Positions 1-5,803 of a stretch of DNA of 5,803 nt are shown piece after piece; within the stretch, counting starts at the first letter, position 1, and the number at the start of each line of letters is the position of its first letter. This DNA is from RGIG1828 sp045546535. Lineage in GTDB: Bacteria; Bacillota; Clostridia; UMGS1810. The stretch is from positions 1-5,803 of the forward strand of contig JAZQDA010000171.1 of the NCBI GenBank assembly GCA_045546535.1, in the 5' to 3' direction. A model generated the notes under the pieces. The model had not been told where the DNA came from, did not search any database, and worked only from the letters and a program-made list of their open reading frames with translations. The translations under genes were made by a program, and so were the position numbers.

Positions 1-29
1 ATGGCTACGATCCGACTTATATATTTTAA
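1..29 (+). CDS. possible 3' end of an upstream gene (partial)
   Basis: In the third frame the window opens with codons reading G-Y-D-P-T-Y-I-F followed by TAA at 27-29. The partial first codon (?AT) would be N, D, H or Y. The stop lies 17 nt before the TTG start of the next gene and just ahead of its ribosome binding site, which is the spacing expected of two genes in one operon. Only eight full codons are visible, so neither the gene nor its family can be named, and it could be chance. The other two frames are also open here, so the call rests on spacing and plausible composition only. Confidence 0.25.
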
Positions 30-31
30 AG

Positions 32-38
32 AAAGGAG
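32..38 (+). promoter_or_regulatory. ribosome binding site for the TTG start at 47
   Basis: AAAGGAG is a strong Shine-Dalgarno sequence ending 8 nt before TTG at 47-49. It decides the start: the frame is open upstream to the window edge, but there is no ATG or GTG in it, and the codons after this TTG give a textbook signal peptide (M-K-K followed by a hydrophobic stretch). Confidence 0.85.
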
Positions 39-46
39 TTTTTAAT

Positions 47-2284
47 TTGAAAAAAATTATCTCACTTATTCTCGCACTTTCTGTCATAGTTTTGCCAAAA
101 GTTTCACTGGCAGATTATGCTTATGAAAAAATTTCTTCCGAAATGATAACCGATTCGGTAACATACAAAGAATTTAACCTGCTCTCTTCTTCCGGCTGGA
201 TAAGGGCGTACACCGCTTTTGTAGACCTTGAAAGCGATAATTCGTCTTTAAAGGTGCTCACTTCTTCAAAAGGGGTAAGTTATCTTTCAACTGTACGCAA
301 TATGGCAAAAGAGTCGGGCGCAAGGCTCACAATAAACGGCGACTTTTTCAATGTCAGACAAGGGCAGACAAATATGCTCGGTATGACGATTTCAGAGGGC
401 GAACTTTTATCTTCTCCCGCACTTGACAATATGGTATCATTTGCTATAACCGATGAAAAAGAAATCATTATGGATTATTTTTCTCACACCTCCAACGTTA
501 CATCTCCTCAAGGCTATGTCCACCCGATATATCAAATAAATAAACTCCCCGTTACAACAGGTGCGATAACGATGCTTACAGACAAGTGGGCACCGCTCAC
601 CCCCGAAGGATTTGATGTACTTATGGTGTCATCTGACGGTCTTGTCCAAAAAAGGCTTTCTGCATCATCTTCTGCAGAATTTGTTCCCGAAGATTCATAT
701 ATACTTGTTACCAACTACGAAATAAACGGGTTTTTTGATAATTTCTCTGTTGGCGATGAGGTGAAAATTGAAACTGTTCTCACCCCCGATGTTCAAAAAA
801 TAAAGGAAGCAACTGGCGGAAACACTTTGCTTGTGTCTGACGGAAAAATGGTAAAGTTTACAAACAACATAACGGGCAGAGCGCAAAGAAGCAGTATAGG
901 TGTAACAAAGGACGGGAAAACCCTTATTCTTGCAGTTACAGACGGACGAGGGGTTACTGTGCCGGGTCTTACTCAGGAAGAGATGGCAAATCTTATGATA
1001 CATCTCGGCGCAGACAGAGCCATAAACCTTGACGGTGGCGGGTCATCTACCTTCACAGTTCAAAACGCTGACGGGACATTTGTAAATAAAAACAGCGTAA
1101 GTTACGAGCGTCCCGTATCTACCGCTATAGGCATTTTTTCAGATAAAAAATACGGACAAACGGCAGTAAGAGGCGAAATAATTCCATCTCAGAGCGTTAT
1201 TTTAGAGGGCGACAGTGTAAGTTTTGATGTAAAATTCTATGATAAATACGATAACCTTTTCCCATATAGCGACTCGTCATTAAAACTTTATGATGAAAAT
1301 GGAAACACTGTAAACATTAAAAATTATACTGCCGAAAAAGGCAATCACAAAATATATGCATCTTTAAACGGCGTGGTTACAGAGTGTGAAATTAAGGTTA
1401 TAGATTCGCTTTCTTCCATTGAACTAGGCGATGAAAAAGTAAATCTTGAAAAAGGAAAATCGCACACCTTTAAAGTGTACGGCTACAGTGAAAACGGCGA
1501 AAAAACGCTCATTGACCCCACGCTTACCCAGTGGTTTTCGCTAAGTGAAAACGCCGAGATTAAAAACGGCACTCTTACTCTTTCAGATAACGGCGGTGCA
1601 ATAGTTGGGGTAAGATACAAGGGCGTTACAGATTATGCAGTTATAAACAAAAGCGCAAACGGATTAAAACCGTTTTTACCTGAATACAAAAAAGATGTGT
1701 TTGAGGGAAGTTTGCAAGACGGCAAAAAAGTTGCGATATCCGGCGATGTGCCAAAGGGTGCAACGCTTCTTAACAGACTGTTTTCAATCTCAAGGCTTAA
1801 TGAAATAGAAAAGTATGACAAAGCATACATTACAGCAGGTGATTTTCCTGAAAAGGTGCCACAGAATACAAAAATTTCGGATTCATATTCTGAAACAATC
1901 ATTGAAAACACCGCTTTTGTAACTTTAAATACAAAAAACGGCTACCTTTCAAGCGGAAGCGACTGGAATAAACTCCACAAGGTTTTATCATCAGATGTTA
2001 AAAATGTTGTCATTACATCTTCCCTTTCGCCGGATAGTTTCGATGATTACGAAGAAAAAATGATGAAAGAAATTCTCAAGCAAAGTGCAGATTCAGGCAA
2101 ACAGATTTTCTGGGTAAGTTCAGGCGAAACCCCGTCAGTAAAAAAAGACGGCGGTGTGATATATATACAGGCGGGAACTGTTACAGATTACAAAAAGGAA
2201 AGTATAAATGATAATATCCCTCTTTGTGCATATGTTGTTTTCTCAGTAAGGGGCGACGAAATCAAATTTGCATTTAAAGAGTAA
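47..2284 (+). CDS. secreted phosphodiester glycosidase (NAGPA-type) with degenerate phosphoesterase-like C-terminus
   Basis: This is an exported 745-residue protein. Residues 1-22 form a Sec signal peptide (K2-K3, hydrophobic core, likely cleavage after S-L-A22). No LPXTG motif, lipobox or C-terminal anchor is seen, so it is probably released or held non-covalently. Residues about 60-366 match the phosphodiester glycosidase family (NAGPA domain, formerly DUF2233): N97-G-D-F-F, G277-R-A-Q-R-S-S-I-G, T298-D-G-R, L328-D-G-G-G-S-S-T-F and R355-P-V-S-T-A-I-G. The animal homologue removes GlcNAc from a GlcNAc-phospho-mannose diester; bacterial substrates are mostly unknown, and a wall or exopolysaccharide glycan is only a guess. 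Residues about 376-453 and 454-536 look like two beta-sandwich (Ig-like/Big) modules. Residues about 545-745 resemble a metallophosphoesterase fold lacking metal-binding residues. The gene starts with TTG and converges on pgsA. The family call is firm; the substrate is not known. Confidence 0.88.
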   Translation: MKKIISLILALSVIVLPKVSLADYAYEKISSEMITDSVTYKEFNLLSSSGWIRAYTAFVDLESDNSSLKVLTSSKGVSYLSTVRNMAKESGARLTINGDFFNVRQGQTNMLGMTISEGELLSSPALDNMVSFAITDEKEIIMDYFSHTSNVTSPQGYVHPIYQINKLPVTTGAITMLTDKWAPLTPEGFDVLMVSSDGLVQKRLSASSSAEFVPEDSYILVTNYEINGFFDNFSVGDEVKIETVLTPDVQKIKEATGGNTLLVSDGKMVKFTNNITGRAQRSSIGVTKDGKTLILAVTDGRGVTVPGLTQEEMANLMIHLGADRAINLDGGGSSTFTVQNADGTFVNKNSVSYERPVSTAIGIFSDKKYGQTAVRGEIIPSQSVILEGDSVSFDVKFYDKYDNLFPYSDSSLKLYDENGNTVNIKNYTAEKGNHKIYASLNGVVTECEIKVIDSLSSIELGDEKVNLEKGKSHTFKVYGYSENGEKTLIDPTLTQWFSLSENAEIKNGTLTLSDNGGAIVGVRYKGVTDYAVINKSANGLKPFLPEYKKDVFEGSLQDGKKVAISGDVPKGATLLNRLFSISRLNEIEKYDKAYITAGDFPEKVPQNTKISDSYSETIIENTAFVTLNTKNGYLSSGSDWNKLHKVLSSDVKNVVITSSLSPDSFDDYEEKMMKEILKQSADSGKQIFWVSSGETPSVKKDGGVIYIQAGTVTDYKKESINDNIPLCAYVVFSVRGDEIKFAFKE

Positions 2285-2301
2285 AAGCAGATAAAAAAAG
2301 C

Positions 2302-2330
2302 GTGAGATTTTAAAATCTCACTCATTTTTT
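2302..2330. terminator. bidirectional rho-independent terminator between convergent genes
   Basis: A perfect inverted repeat with arms GTGAGATTTT (2302-2311) and AAAATCTCAC (2312-2321) is followed by TCA and six T (2325-2330) on the + strand. On the minus strand the same hairpin is followed by GC and a run of T, complementary to the A-tract at 2293-2299. The outer A-tract and T-tract can extend the stem past a small internal loop. It begins 17 nt after the stop of the + strand gene and ends a few bases before the pgsA stop (2336-2338), so it fits termination of both units. The central AT pairs must open to form the loop, so the effective stem is about 8 bp. Confidence 0.85.
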
Positions 2331-2335
2331 GTATT

Positions 2336-2893
2336 TTAATGGTCTTCTAAAAGTTTTTTGTTTTTCACGAGATATTCAACACCTGAGTAGATTGTATAAA
2401 GCGTAGCAACGAGCATTGCAATATAACCTATTGAATATCCTTTTCCCAATATATCAAGTTTAAAGCCGAATTCATTTCCAAAAAGGAATACGCAAATAAC
2501 AGAGCCTATCTGAATACAGGTCTTTATCTTACCTGTCATTGATGCAGCAATTACAACGCCCTTTGACATAGCAACGGTACGAAGACCTGTTACTATAAAC
2601 TCTCTGGCAATAATAATTACCGCCATATACGCTGCAATTTCACCTGAGCCGACAAAGCAAATAAGAGCGGTCGCAATTAAAAGTTTATCTGCTAAAGGGT
2701 CTATGAACTTACCAAAGTCTGTAACCATATTATAGTTTCTGGCAACATAGCCGTCTACACCGTCGGTGAGCGATGCAAGTGCAAATATCACACAGGCAAC
2801 GAGTTCGTTATAAGGGAAATCCCACATATATGCTATCATAAAAAGCGGTATAAGGATTATTCTTGACATTGTAATTTTATTAGCAAGATTCAT
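2336..2893 (-). CDS. pgsA: CDP-diacylglycerol--glycerol-3-phosphate 3-phosphatidyltransferase
   Basis: An integral membrane enzyme of 185 residues that moves the phosphatidyl group from CDP-diacylglycerol to sn-glycerol 3-phosphate, giving phosphatidylglycerol phosphate, the committed step to phosphatidylglycerol and cardiolipin. The full CDP-alcohol phosphatidyltransferase motif D-x2-D-G-x2-A-R-x8-G-x3-D-x3-D is present as D44, D47, G48, A51, R52, G61, D65 and D69, with the flanking N-M-V-T-D-F-G-K-F and D-P-L-A-D-K typical of PgsA. Hydrophobic segments lie near residues 9-25, 30-43, 70-82, 86-103, 124-140 and 152-174. The frame could begin at 2953, but that would add 20 residues with no homology and overlap rimO; ATG at 2893 has a strong ribosome binding site and gives the usual PgsA N-terminus (N-L-A-N-K-I-T-M-S-R). 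It is last in the recA-recX-rimO-pgsA cluster and may have its own promoter. Confidence 0.95.
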   Translation of the reverse strand: MNLANKITMSRIILIPLFMIAYMWDFPYNELVACVIFALASLTDGVDGYVARNYNMVTDFGKFIDPLADKLLIATALICFVGSGEIAAYMAVIIIAREFIVTGLRTVAMSKGVVIAASMTGKIKTCIQIGSVICVFLFGNEFGFKLDILGKGYSIGYIAMLVATLYTIYSGVEYLVKNKKLLEDH

Positions 2894-2896
2894 AGT

Positions 2897-2904
2897 ATCA
2901 CCTC
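2897..2904 (-). promoter_or_regulatory. ribosome binding site deciding the pgsA start
   Basis: On the minus strand GAGGTGAT lies 3 nt before ATG at 2893. It is an 8-base match to the complement of the 16S rRNA 3' end (AGGAGGTGATCC), with the GAGG core at normal spacing. It favours this ATG over the in-frame ATG at 2953 inside rimO. Confidence 0.85.
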
Positions 2905-2921
2905 TTGAATTTTCTTTTATA

Positions 2922-2950
2922 AAAATACCACAAAATTTACTTTCTGTCAA
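2922..2950 (-). promoter_or_regulatory. possible sigma-A-type promoter for pgsA
   Basis: On the minus strand a perfect TTGACA (-35 box, complement of 2945-2950) is followed after exactly 17 nt by TATTTT (complement of 2922-2927), which matches four of six bases of the -10 consensus. A better -10 match, TATAAA (complement of 2916-2921), is at a spacing of 23 nt, which is too long. The -35 lies in the last codons of rimO (V-D-R), so coding need could also explain it. Transcription would start about 20 nt upstream of the pgsA ATG. Confidence 0.4.
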
Positions 2951-4271
2951 CACATTTGCAAACTACATCGTAATCTGAGAAATCGACAATTTCAACATCG
3001 ATTATATCGCCGATGCTAAGTTCTTCTTCGCTGTAGATATATGCTATGCCGTCAACTTCGGGGGTGTCAAACGAGCATCTTCCCACATAGCATAGTTCTT
3101 GTGCGTCATAGCCCTCTATTATAACCTTTTCTTTCCTGCCAAGTTTTTCTTCGTTTTTGCCCCTTGAAACTTCTTTTTGAATTTTCATAGCCTCATCAAG
3201 ACGCATCTGTTTTACATCGTCTGCTATCTGACCGTCAAATTCTGACGCCTTTGTGCCCTCTTCTTTTGAATAGGTAAAAATGCCTACTTTGTCAAGATGG
3301 TAAGTCTTTAAGAATTCTTTTAAAAGGTTAAAATCTTCCTCGGTTTCACCGGGAAATCCGACTATTAAAGATGTACGGATTGTGAGATTGGGTATTTTCC
3401 CCCTCATTTTTTCAATGAGAGATTTAACCTCTTCGCCTCGGCTTCGTCTGCCCATTTTCTTTAAAATGTTATCTGAAATATGCTGAATGGGCATATCAAG
3501 ATATTTTACTACCTTTTCATTTTGTGCGATTTCGTCAATCAGTTCATCGGTTATATTTTCGGGATATGAATATTGAAGTCTTATCCATTCAAGCCCCTCT
3601 ATTTTTGAAAGTTGGCTTATTAAGTCTTTAAGGGTTGTATTTTCAAGGTCTTTACCGTAACACGCTGTGTCCTGTGCTACAAGTATCAGTTCTTTTACGC
3701 CGTTTCGGGTAAGAGTTTTTGCTTCATTTAATATACTGTCCACAGGTCTTGAACGAAATTTCCCGCGAAGTTTCGGGATTATACAATAGGTGCAGAAATT
3801 GTCGCACCCGTCGGCAATTTTAAGATATGCAGTATGAGAGGGTGTACTTTGCATTCTCGGGAGATCATAACTCACTGGCGTATTTACATCGCCAACGAAA
3901 GAATTTTTTTCGCCTTTTTCAAAATATTCTTTTATAACTTCAGATATCTTGGCATAATCAGTTGTACCAAGGATAATATCAACTTCGGGCAGGTCTTTTT
4001 CAATGTCTTCTTTGTACCTTTGAGCAAGGCACCCCGTTACAACTAAAAGTGAGCATTTGTCCTTTTTGTACTCTGCCATCTCGAGTATTGCACCTATTGA
4101 TTCTTCCTTTGCAGAGTCTATAAATGCGCAGGTGTTTACAACCAAAACATCTGCTTCCTCAGCGTTTGCAGTTATAGTATAACCGCCCTCTGAAAGTATG
4201 CCGAGCATGGTTTCGGTATCTGTGAGATTTTTAGCACAGCCAAGTGATATAAATCCTATTTTTTTACTCAT
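2937..4271 (-). CDS. rimO: ribosomal protein S12 (aspartate C3)-methylthiotransferase
   Basis: A cytosolic radical-SAM enzyme of 444 residues with two 4Fe-4S clusters; it adds a methylthio group to the conserved aspartate (Asp88 in E. coli) of ribosomal protein S12. The N-terminal MTTase domain (about 3-125) has cluster cysteines C12, C48 and C81. The radical SAM domain (about 145-370) has C156-x3-C160-x2-C163 in D-G-C-D-N-F-C-T-Y-C. A TRAM-like domain closes the protein (about 375-440). RimO rather than MiaB or MtaB is indicated by F-I-S-L-G-C-A-K-N-L near the start, I-I-P-K-L-R-G-K-F-R-S-R, Y-L-D-M-P-I-Q-H-I-S-D and D-T-P-E-V-D-G near the end. Length is normal for the family. The frame extends to an ATG at 4340, but those 23 residues are unlike RimO and lie within recX. 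The chosen ATG overlaps the recX stop by 8 nt, suggesting translational coupling. Confidence 0.96.
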   Translation of the reverse strand: MSKKIGFISLGCAKNLTDTETMLGILSEGGYTITANAEEADVLVVNTCAFIDSAKEESIGAILEMAEYKKDKCSLLVVTGCLAQRYKEDIEKDLPEVDIILGTTDYAKISEVIKEYFEKGEKNSFVGDVNTPVSYDLPRMQSTPSHTAYLKIADGCDNFCTYCIIPKLRGKFRSRPVDSILNEAKTLTRNGVKELILVAQDTACYGKDLENTTLKDLISQLSKIEGLEWIRLQYSYPENITDELIDEIAQNEKVVKYLDMPIQHISDNILKKMGRRSRGEEVKSLIEKMRGKIPNLTIRTSLIVGFPGETEEDFNLLKEFLKTYHLDKVGIFTYSKEEGTKASEFDGQIADDVKQMRLDEAMKIQKEVSRGKNEEKLGRKEKVIIEGYDAQELCYVGRCSFDTPEVDGIAYIYSEEELSIGDIIDVEIVDFSDYDVVCKCVDRK

Positions 4272-4893
4272 TTTCTCTCTCCCTGATTGCTTCTTTAATG
4301 CATTTGTCAATATCTGTAAAATCAAATCCGCGCGATGCAAAATAGCGGGTTATTTTTGCTTTTGTCTTGGGGTCAGTTAAGTCTTCGCCTCTGTATTTTG
4401 TTAAGATAAGGTCTTTCATTTTTTCAGACTCGTTTTCTTTATCGATGTTTTCAAGCACAGAGTCGATTATATCTTTTGAAAGACCTTTCAGTTTCATTTC
4501 ATACTCTGTTTTTCTCCTGCCCCACATTTTTGAAAGAGCGTGTTCCAAAAAAAGAGATGCATACGCCTCATCATCTATATAGCCAAGCAAGGTAAGTTCG
4601 TCTTTGACATTACGGGCGGTTTCTTCGTCATAGCCTTTTTCGGTTAGTTTAGATATGAGTTCAAAAGAAGAAAGCGGTTTTCTTGAAAGGATTTCAAACG
4701 CCCTGTCCCTTGCTTTTGTGAAGTTGCATTCTTTTATACACTCATCGATATCTTTTTGGGTGAGTTCTTTGCCGACCTTTATTTTAAGGAAAAACAGGTC
4801 CTCTCTTTCAAGGGAAAAAGCGTATTCGTTATCCACAAATACGCTGACTCTTTGTTTATTATTTTTCTGATCCTGAATATCTGTTACCCTCAT
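4264..4893 (-). CDS. recX: RecX-family regulator of RecA
   Basis: A cytosolic alpha-helical protein of 209 residues. RecX proteins bind in the groove of the RecA filament and modulate (usually limit) its ATPase, strand exchange and co-protease activities. The N-terminal part (1-58) is the beta-strand-containing extension seen in Firmicutes RecX. Three three-helix repeats follow: about 61-112, with the diagnostic A-F-E-I-L-S-R-K-P-L-S, E-L-x2-K-L-x2-K-G-Y and L-G-Y-I-D-D-E-A-Y-A; about 113-155, with W-G-R-R-K and L-K-G-L-S-K-D-I-I-D; and about 157-205, with a weaker Y-F-A-S-R-G-F. The ATG at 4893 directly follows an in-frame TGA, leaving little choice of start; its ribosome binding site (GGGGA, complement of 4903-4907, 9 nt away) is only moderate. 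It lies 29 nt after the recA stop, the usual recA-recX arrangement, and probably shares recA's transcript and SOS control. Confidence 0.93.
   Translation of the reverse strand: MRVTDIQDQKNNKQRVSVFVDNEYAFSLEREDLFFLKIKVGKELTQKDIDECIKECNFTKARDRAFEILSRKPLSSFELISKLTEKGYDEETARNVKDELTLLGYIDDEAYASLFLEHALSKMWGRRKTEYEMKLKGLSKDIIDSVLENIDKENESEKMKDLILTKYRGEDLTDPKTKAKITRYFASRGFDFTDIDKCIKEAIRERENE
4279..4282 (-). promoter_or_regulatory. ribosome binding site deciding the rimO start
   Basis: On the minus strand GGAG, within the purine run AGGGAGAGAGAAA, ends 7 nt before ATG at 4271. It sits inside the last codons of recX and supports this start over the upstream in-frame ATG at 4340. Confidence 0.7.
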
Positions 4894-4922
4894 CAGTCAA
4901 ATTCCCCGTACGGCTTAAAAAA

Positions 4923-5803
4923 TTATTCTTCTTCCTTGCCGTTTATCTTTTCCATTATCTGATTATACACACTGTCTGTAAATTCAGGATTCTGACGCAT
5001 ATATTCTCTTGCTCTGTCGCGTCCCTGACCGATATGTTCGCCGTTATATGAATACCACGCTCCGCCTTTCTGGATAACGTCATATTCTACTGCAACATCT
5101 AAGATGTTGCCCTCTTTGGATATACCTTCGCCAAACATTATGTCAAACTCTGCCTCTTTGAACGGTGGTGCGAGTTTGTTTTTTACAACCTTTGCTCTTG
5201 TGCGGTTACCCACGATGTTTGAGCCGTCTTTAATTGCTTCAATTCTTCTTATATCAATTCGTACAGATGAGTAGAATTTAAGTGCGCGTCCGCCTGTTGT
5301 AACTTCGGGATTTCCATACATTACGCCAACTTTTTCACGGAGTTGGTTTATAAATACGGCAACGGTGTTTGATTTATGGATTACGCTTGTAAGTTTTCTA
5401 AGTGCCTGACTCATAAGACGTGCGTGAAGACCAACGTGAGAATCACCCATTACACCTGCAATTTCTGCCTGAGGAACAAGTGCTGCAACGGAGTCTACTA
5501 CGATTACATCTACCGCACCGCTACGAGCAAGTGCTTCTGCAATTTCAAGTGCCTGTTCGCCGGTGTCGGGCTGTGATACGATAAGGCGGTCGATGTCAAC
5601 GCCGAGTTTTTGAGCATAAATCGGGTCAAGTGCGTGTTCTGCATCGATAAATGCAACCTCGCCACCAGCCTTTTGCGCCTCTGCAATAACGTGGAGAGAA
5701 ACTGTTGTTTTGCCTGATGATTCAGGTCCGTAAATTTCAACAATTCTGCCTCTCGGGAGTCCGCCTATACCAAGAGCAAGGTCAAGGCTGAGTGAACCTG
5801 TAG
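4923..5803 (-). CDS. recA: recombinase RecA (5' end beyond the window)
   Basis: The DNA-dependent ATPase that forms filaments on single-stranded DNA, drives homologous pairing and strand exchange, and triggers LexA self-cleavage. 292 residues are visible, beginning at T-G-S-L-S-L-D, equivalent to about residue 42 of E. coli RecA, so roughly the first 41 residues are outside. Seen: Walker A G-P-E-S-S-G-K-T (5706-5729), F-I-D-A-E-H-A-L-D-P with the catalytic glutamate, Walker B D-V-V-V-V-D-S, loop L1 around G-V-M-G-D-S-H-V-G, N-Q-L-R-E-K-V-G-V-M and loop L2 N-P-E-V-T-T-G-G, then the C-terminal domain with G-A-W-Y-S-Y-N-G-E. It ends in a short acidic tail (G-K-E-E-E). The frame runs unbroken to the window edge; the ATG at 5450 is an internal methionine (M-G-D-S-H), not the start. 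No intein is present in the visible part. The promoter and any LexA box lie outside the window. Confidence 0.98.
   Translation of the reverse strand, partial: TGSLSLDLALGIGGLPRGRIVEIYGPESSGKTTVSLHVIAEAQKAGGEVAFIDAEHALDPIYAQKLGVDIDRLIVSQPDTGEQALEIAEALARSGAVDVIVVDSVAALVPQAEIAGVMGDSHVGLHARLMSQALRKLTSVIHKSNTVAVFINQLREKVGVMYGNPEVTTGGRALKFYSSVRIDIRRIEAIKDGSNIVGNRTRAKVVKNKLAPPFKEAEFDIMFGEGISKEGNILDVAVEYDVIQKGGAWYSYNGEHIGQGRDRAREYMRQNPEFTDSVYNQIMEKINGKEEE

Noticed and set aside
1..45. A small frame-1 ORF, ATG at 1 to TAA at 43-45 (14 codons)
   Set aside because: It has no visible ribosome binding site within the window, runs through the binding site of the next gene, and has no recognisable feature; chance is the simpler explanation.
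280..1003. Minus-strand open frames of 60-102 codons opposite the glycosidase gene (280-468, 532-714, 695-1003)
   Set aside because: They lie wholly within a gene whose + strand translation has clear family motifs. Their translations look like reverse-frame shadows, with no homology I recognise.
1633..1911. A minus-strand open frame of 92 codons
   Set aside because: It is a shadow of the glycosidase C-terminal region with no ribosome binding site or recognisable motif.
4906..4913. CCGTACGG palindrome between recA and recX
   Set aside because: It is only 8 bp, has no room for a loop and no T-tract, so it is not a terminator; too short to call an operator.
3834..4962. Plus-strand open frames of 60-71 codons across rimO and recX
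   Set aside because: They are antisense to two well-supported genes, with low-complexity serine- and phenylalanine-rich translations typical of reverse frames.
5448..5450. ATG at 5450 as the recA start
   Set aside because: The RecA reading frame continues upstream without a stop to the window edge and encodes Walker A, the catalytic glutamate and Walker B; this methionine is internal.
5376..5743. Open frames in other frames over recA (5376-5576 plus, 5510-5743 minus)
   Set aside because: recA is unambiguous through this whole stretch in its own frame; these are shadows.
1..5803. A search by eye for LexA-type boxes (GAAC-N4-GTTC), CRISPR repeats, tRNA, insertion sequence ends and riboswitch-like leaders
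   Set aside because: None was found. Near matches such as GAAACTGTTC inside the glycosidase gene lack the right spacing and location.

Overview
The window reads as ordinary chromosomal DNA from a low-GC Gram-positive bacterium, most likely a member of the Clostridia. The grounds are the AT-rich sequence, strong GGAG/AGGTGAT-type ribosome binding sites, a TTG start, RecA and RimO sequences of Firmicutes type, and an exported glycosidase-like protein with a classical Sec signal. I cannot place it to family or genus from sequence alone.

The layout is two convergent transcription units that meet at a shared palindromic terminator (about 2302-2330). The left half (47-2284, + strand) is one long gene for a secreted protein. 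It has a signal peptide, a phosphodiester glycosidase (NAGPA-type) catalytic domain, a beta-rich linker region of probably two Ig-like modules, and a C-terminal domain that I read as a metallophosphoesterase fold that has lost its metal ligands. The first 29 bases may hold the last codons of an upstream gene on the same strand.

The right half (minus strand, read from 5803 down to 2336) is a compact housekeeping cluster: recA (5' end cut by the window edge), recX, rimO and pgsA. recX follows recA by 29 nt, recX and rimO overlap by 8 nt, and pgsA follows rimO after 43 nt. RecA and RecX are functional partners in recombination and SOS induction. RimO modifies ribosomal protein S12, and PgsA makes phosphatidylglycerol phosphate. 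A consensus-like promoter at the end of rimO may let pgsA be expressed separately from the recA operon.

The recA frame is open to the right window edge, so the first in-frame ATG seen (5450) is internal. Two other starts must also be moved downstream of the longest open frame: rimO to 4271 and pgsA to 2893. I see no mobile elements, CRISPR, tRNA or rRNA, and no clear sign of a wholly new system. The most unusual items are the apparently dead phosphoesterase domain on the secreted protein, and the gene order, which looks rotated relative to the rimO-pgsA-(cinA)-recA-recX order common in Firmicutes.
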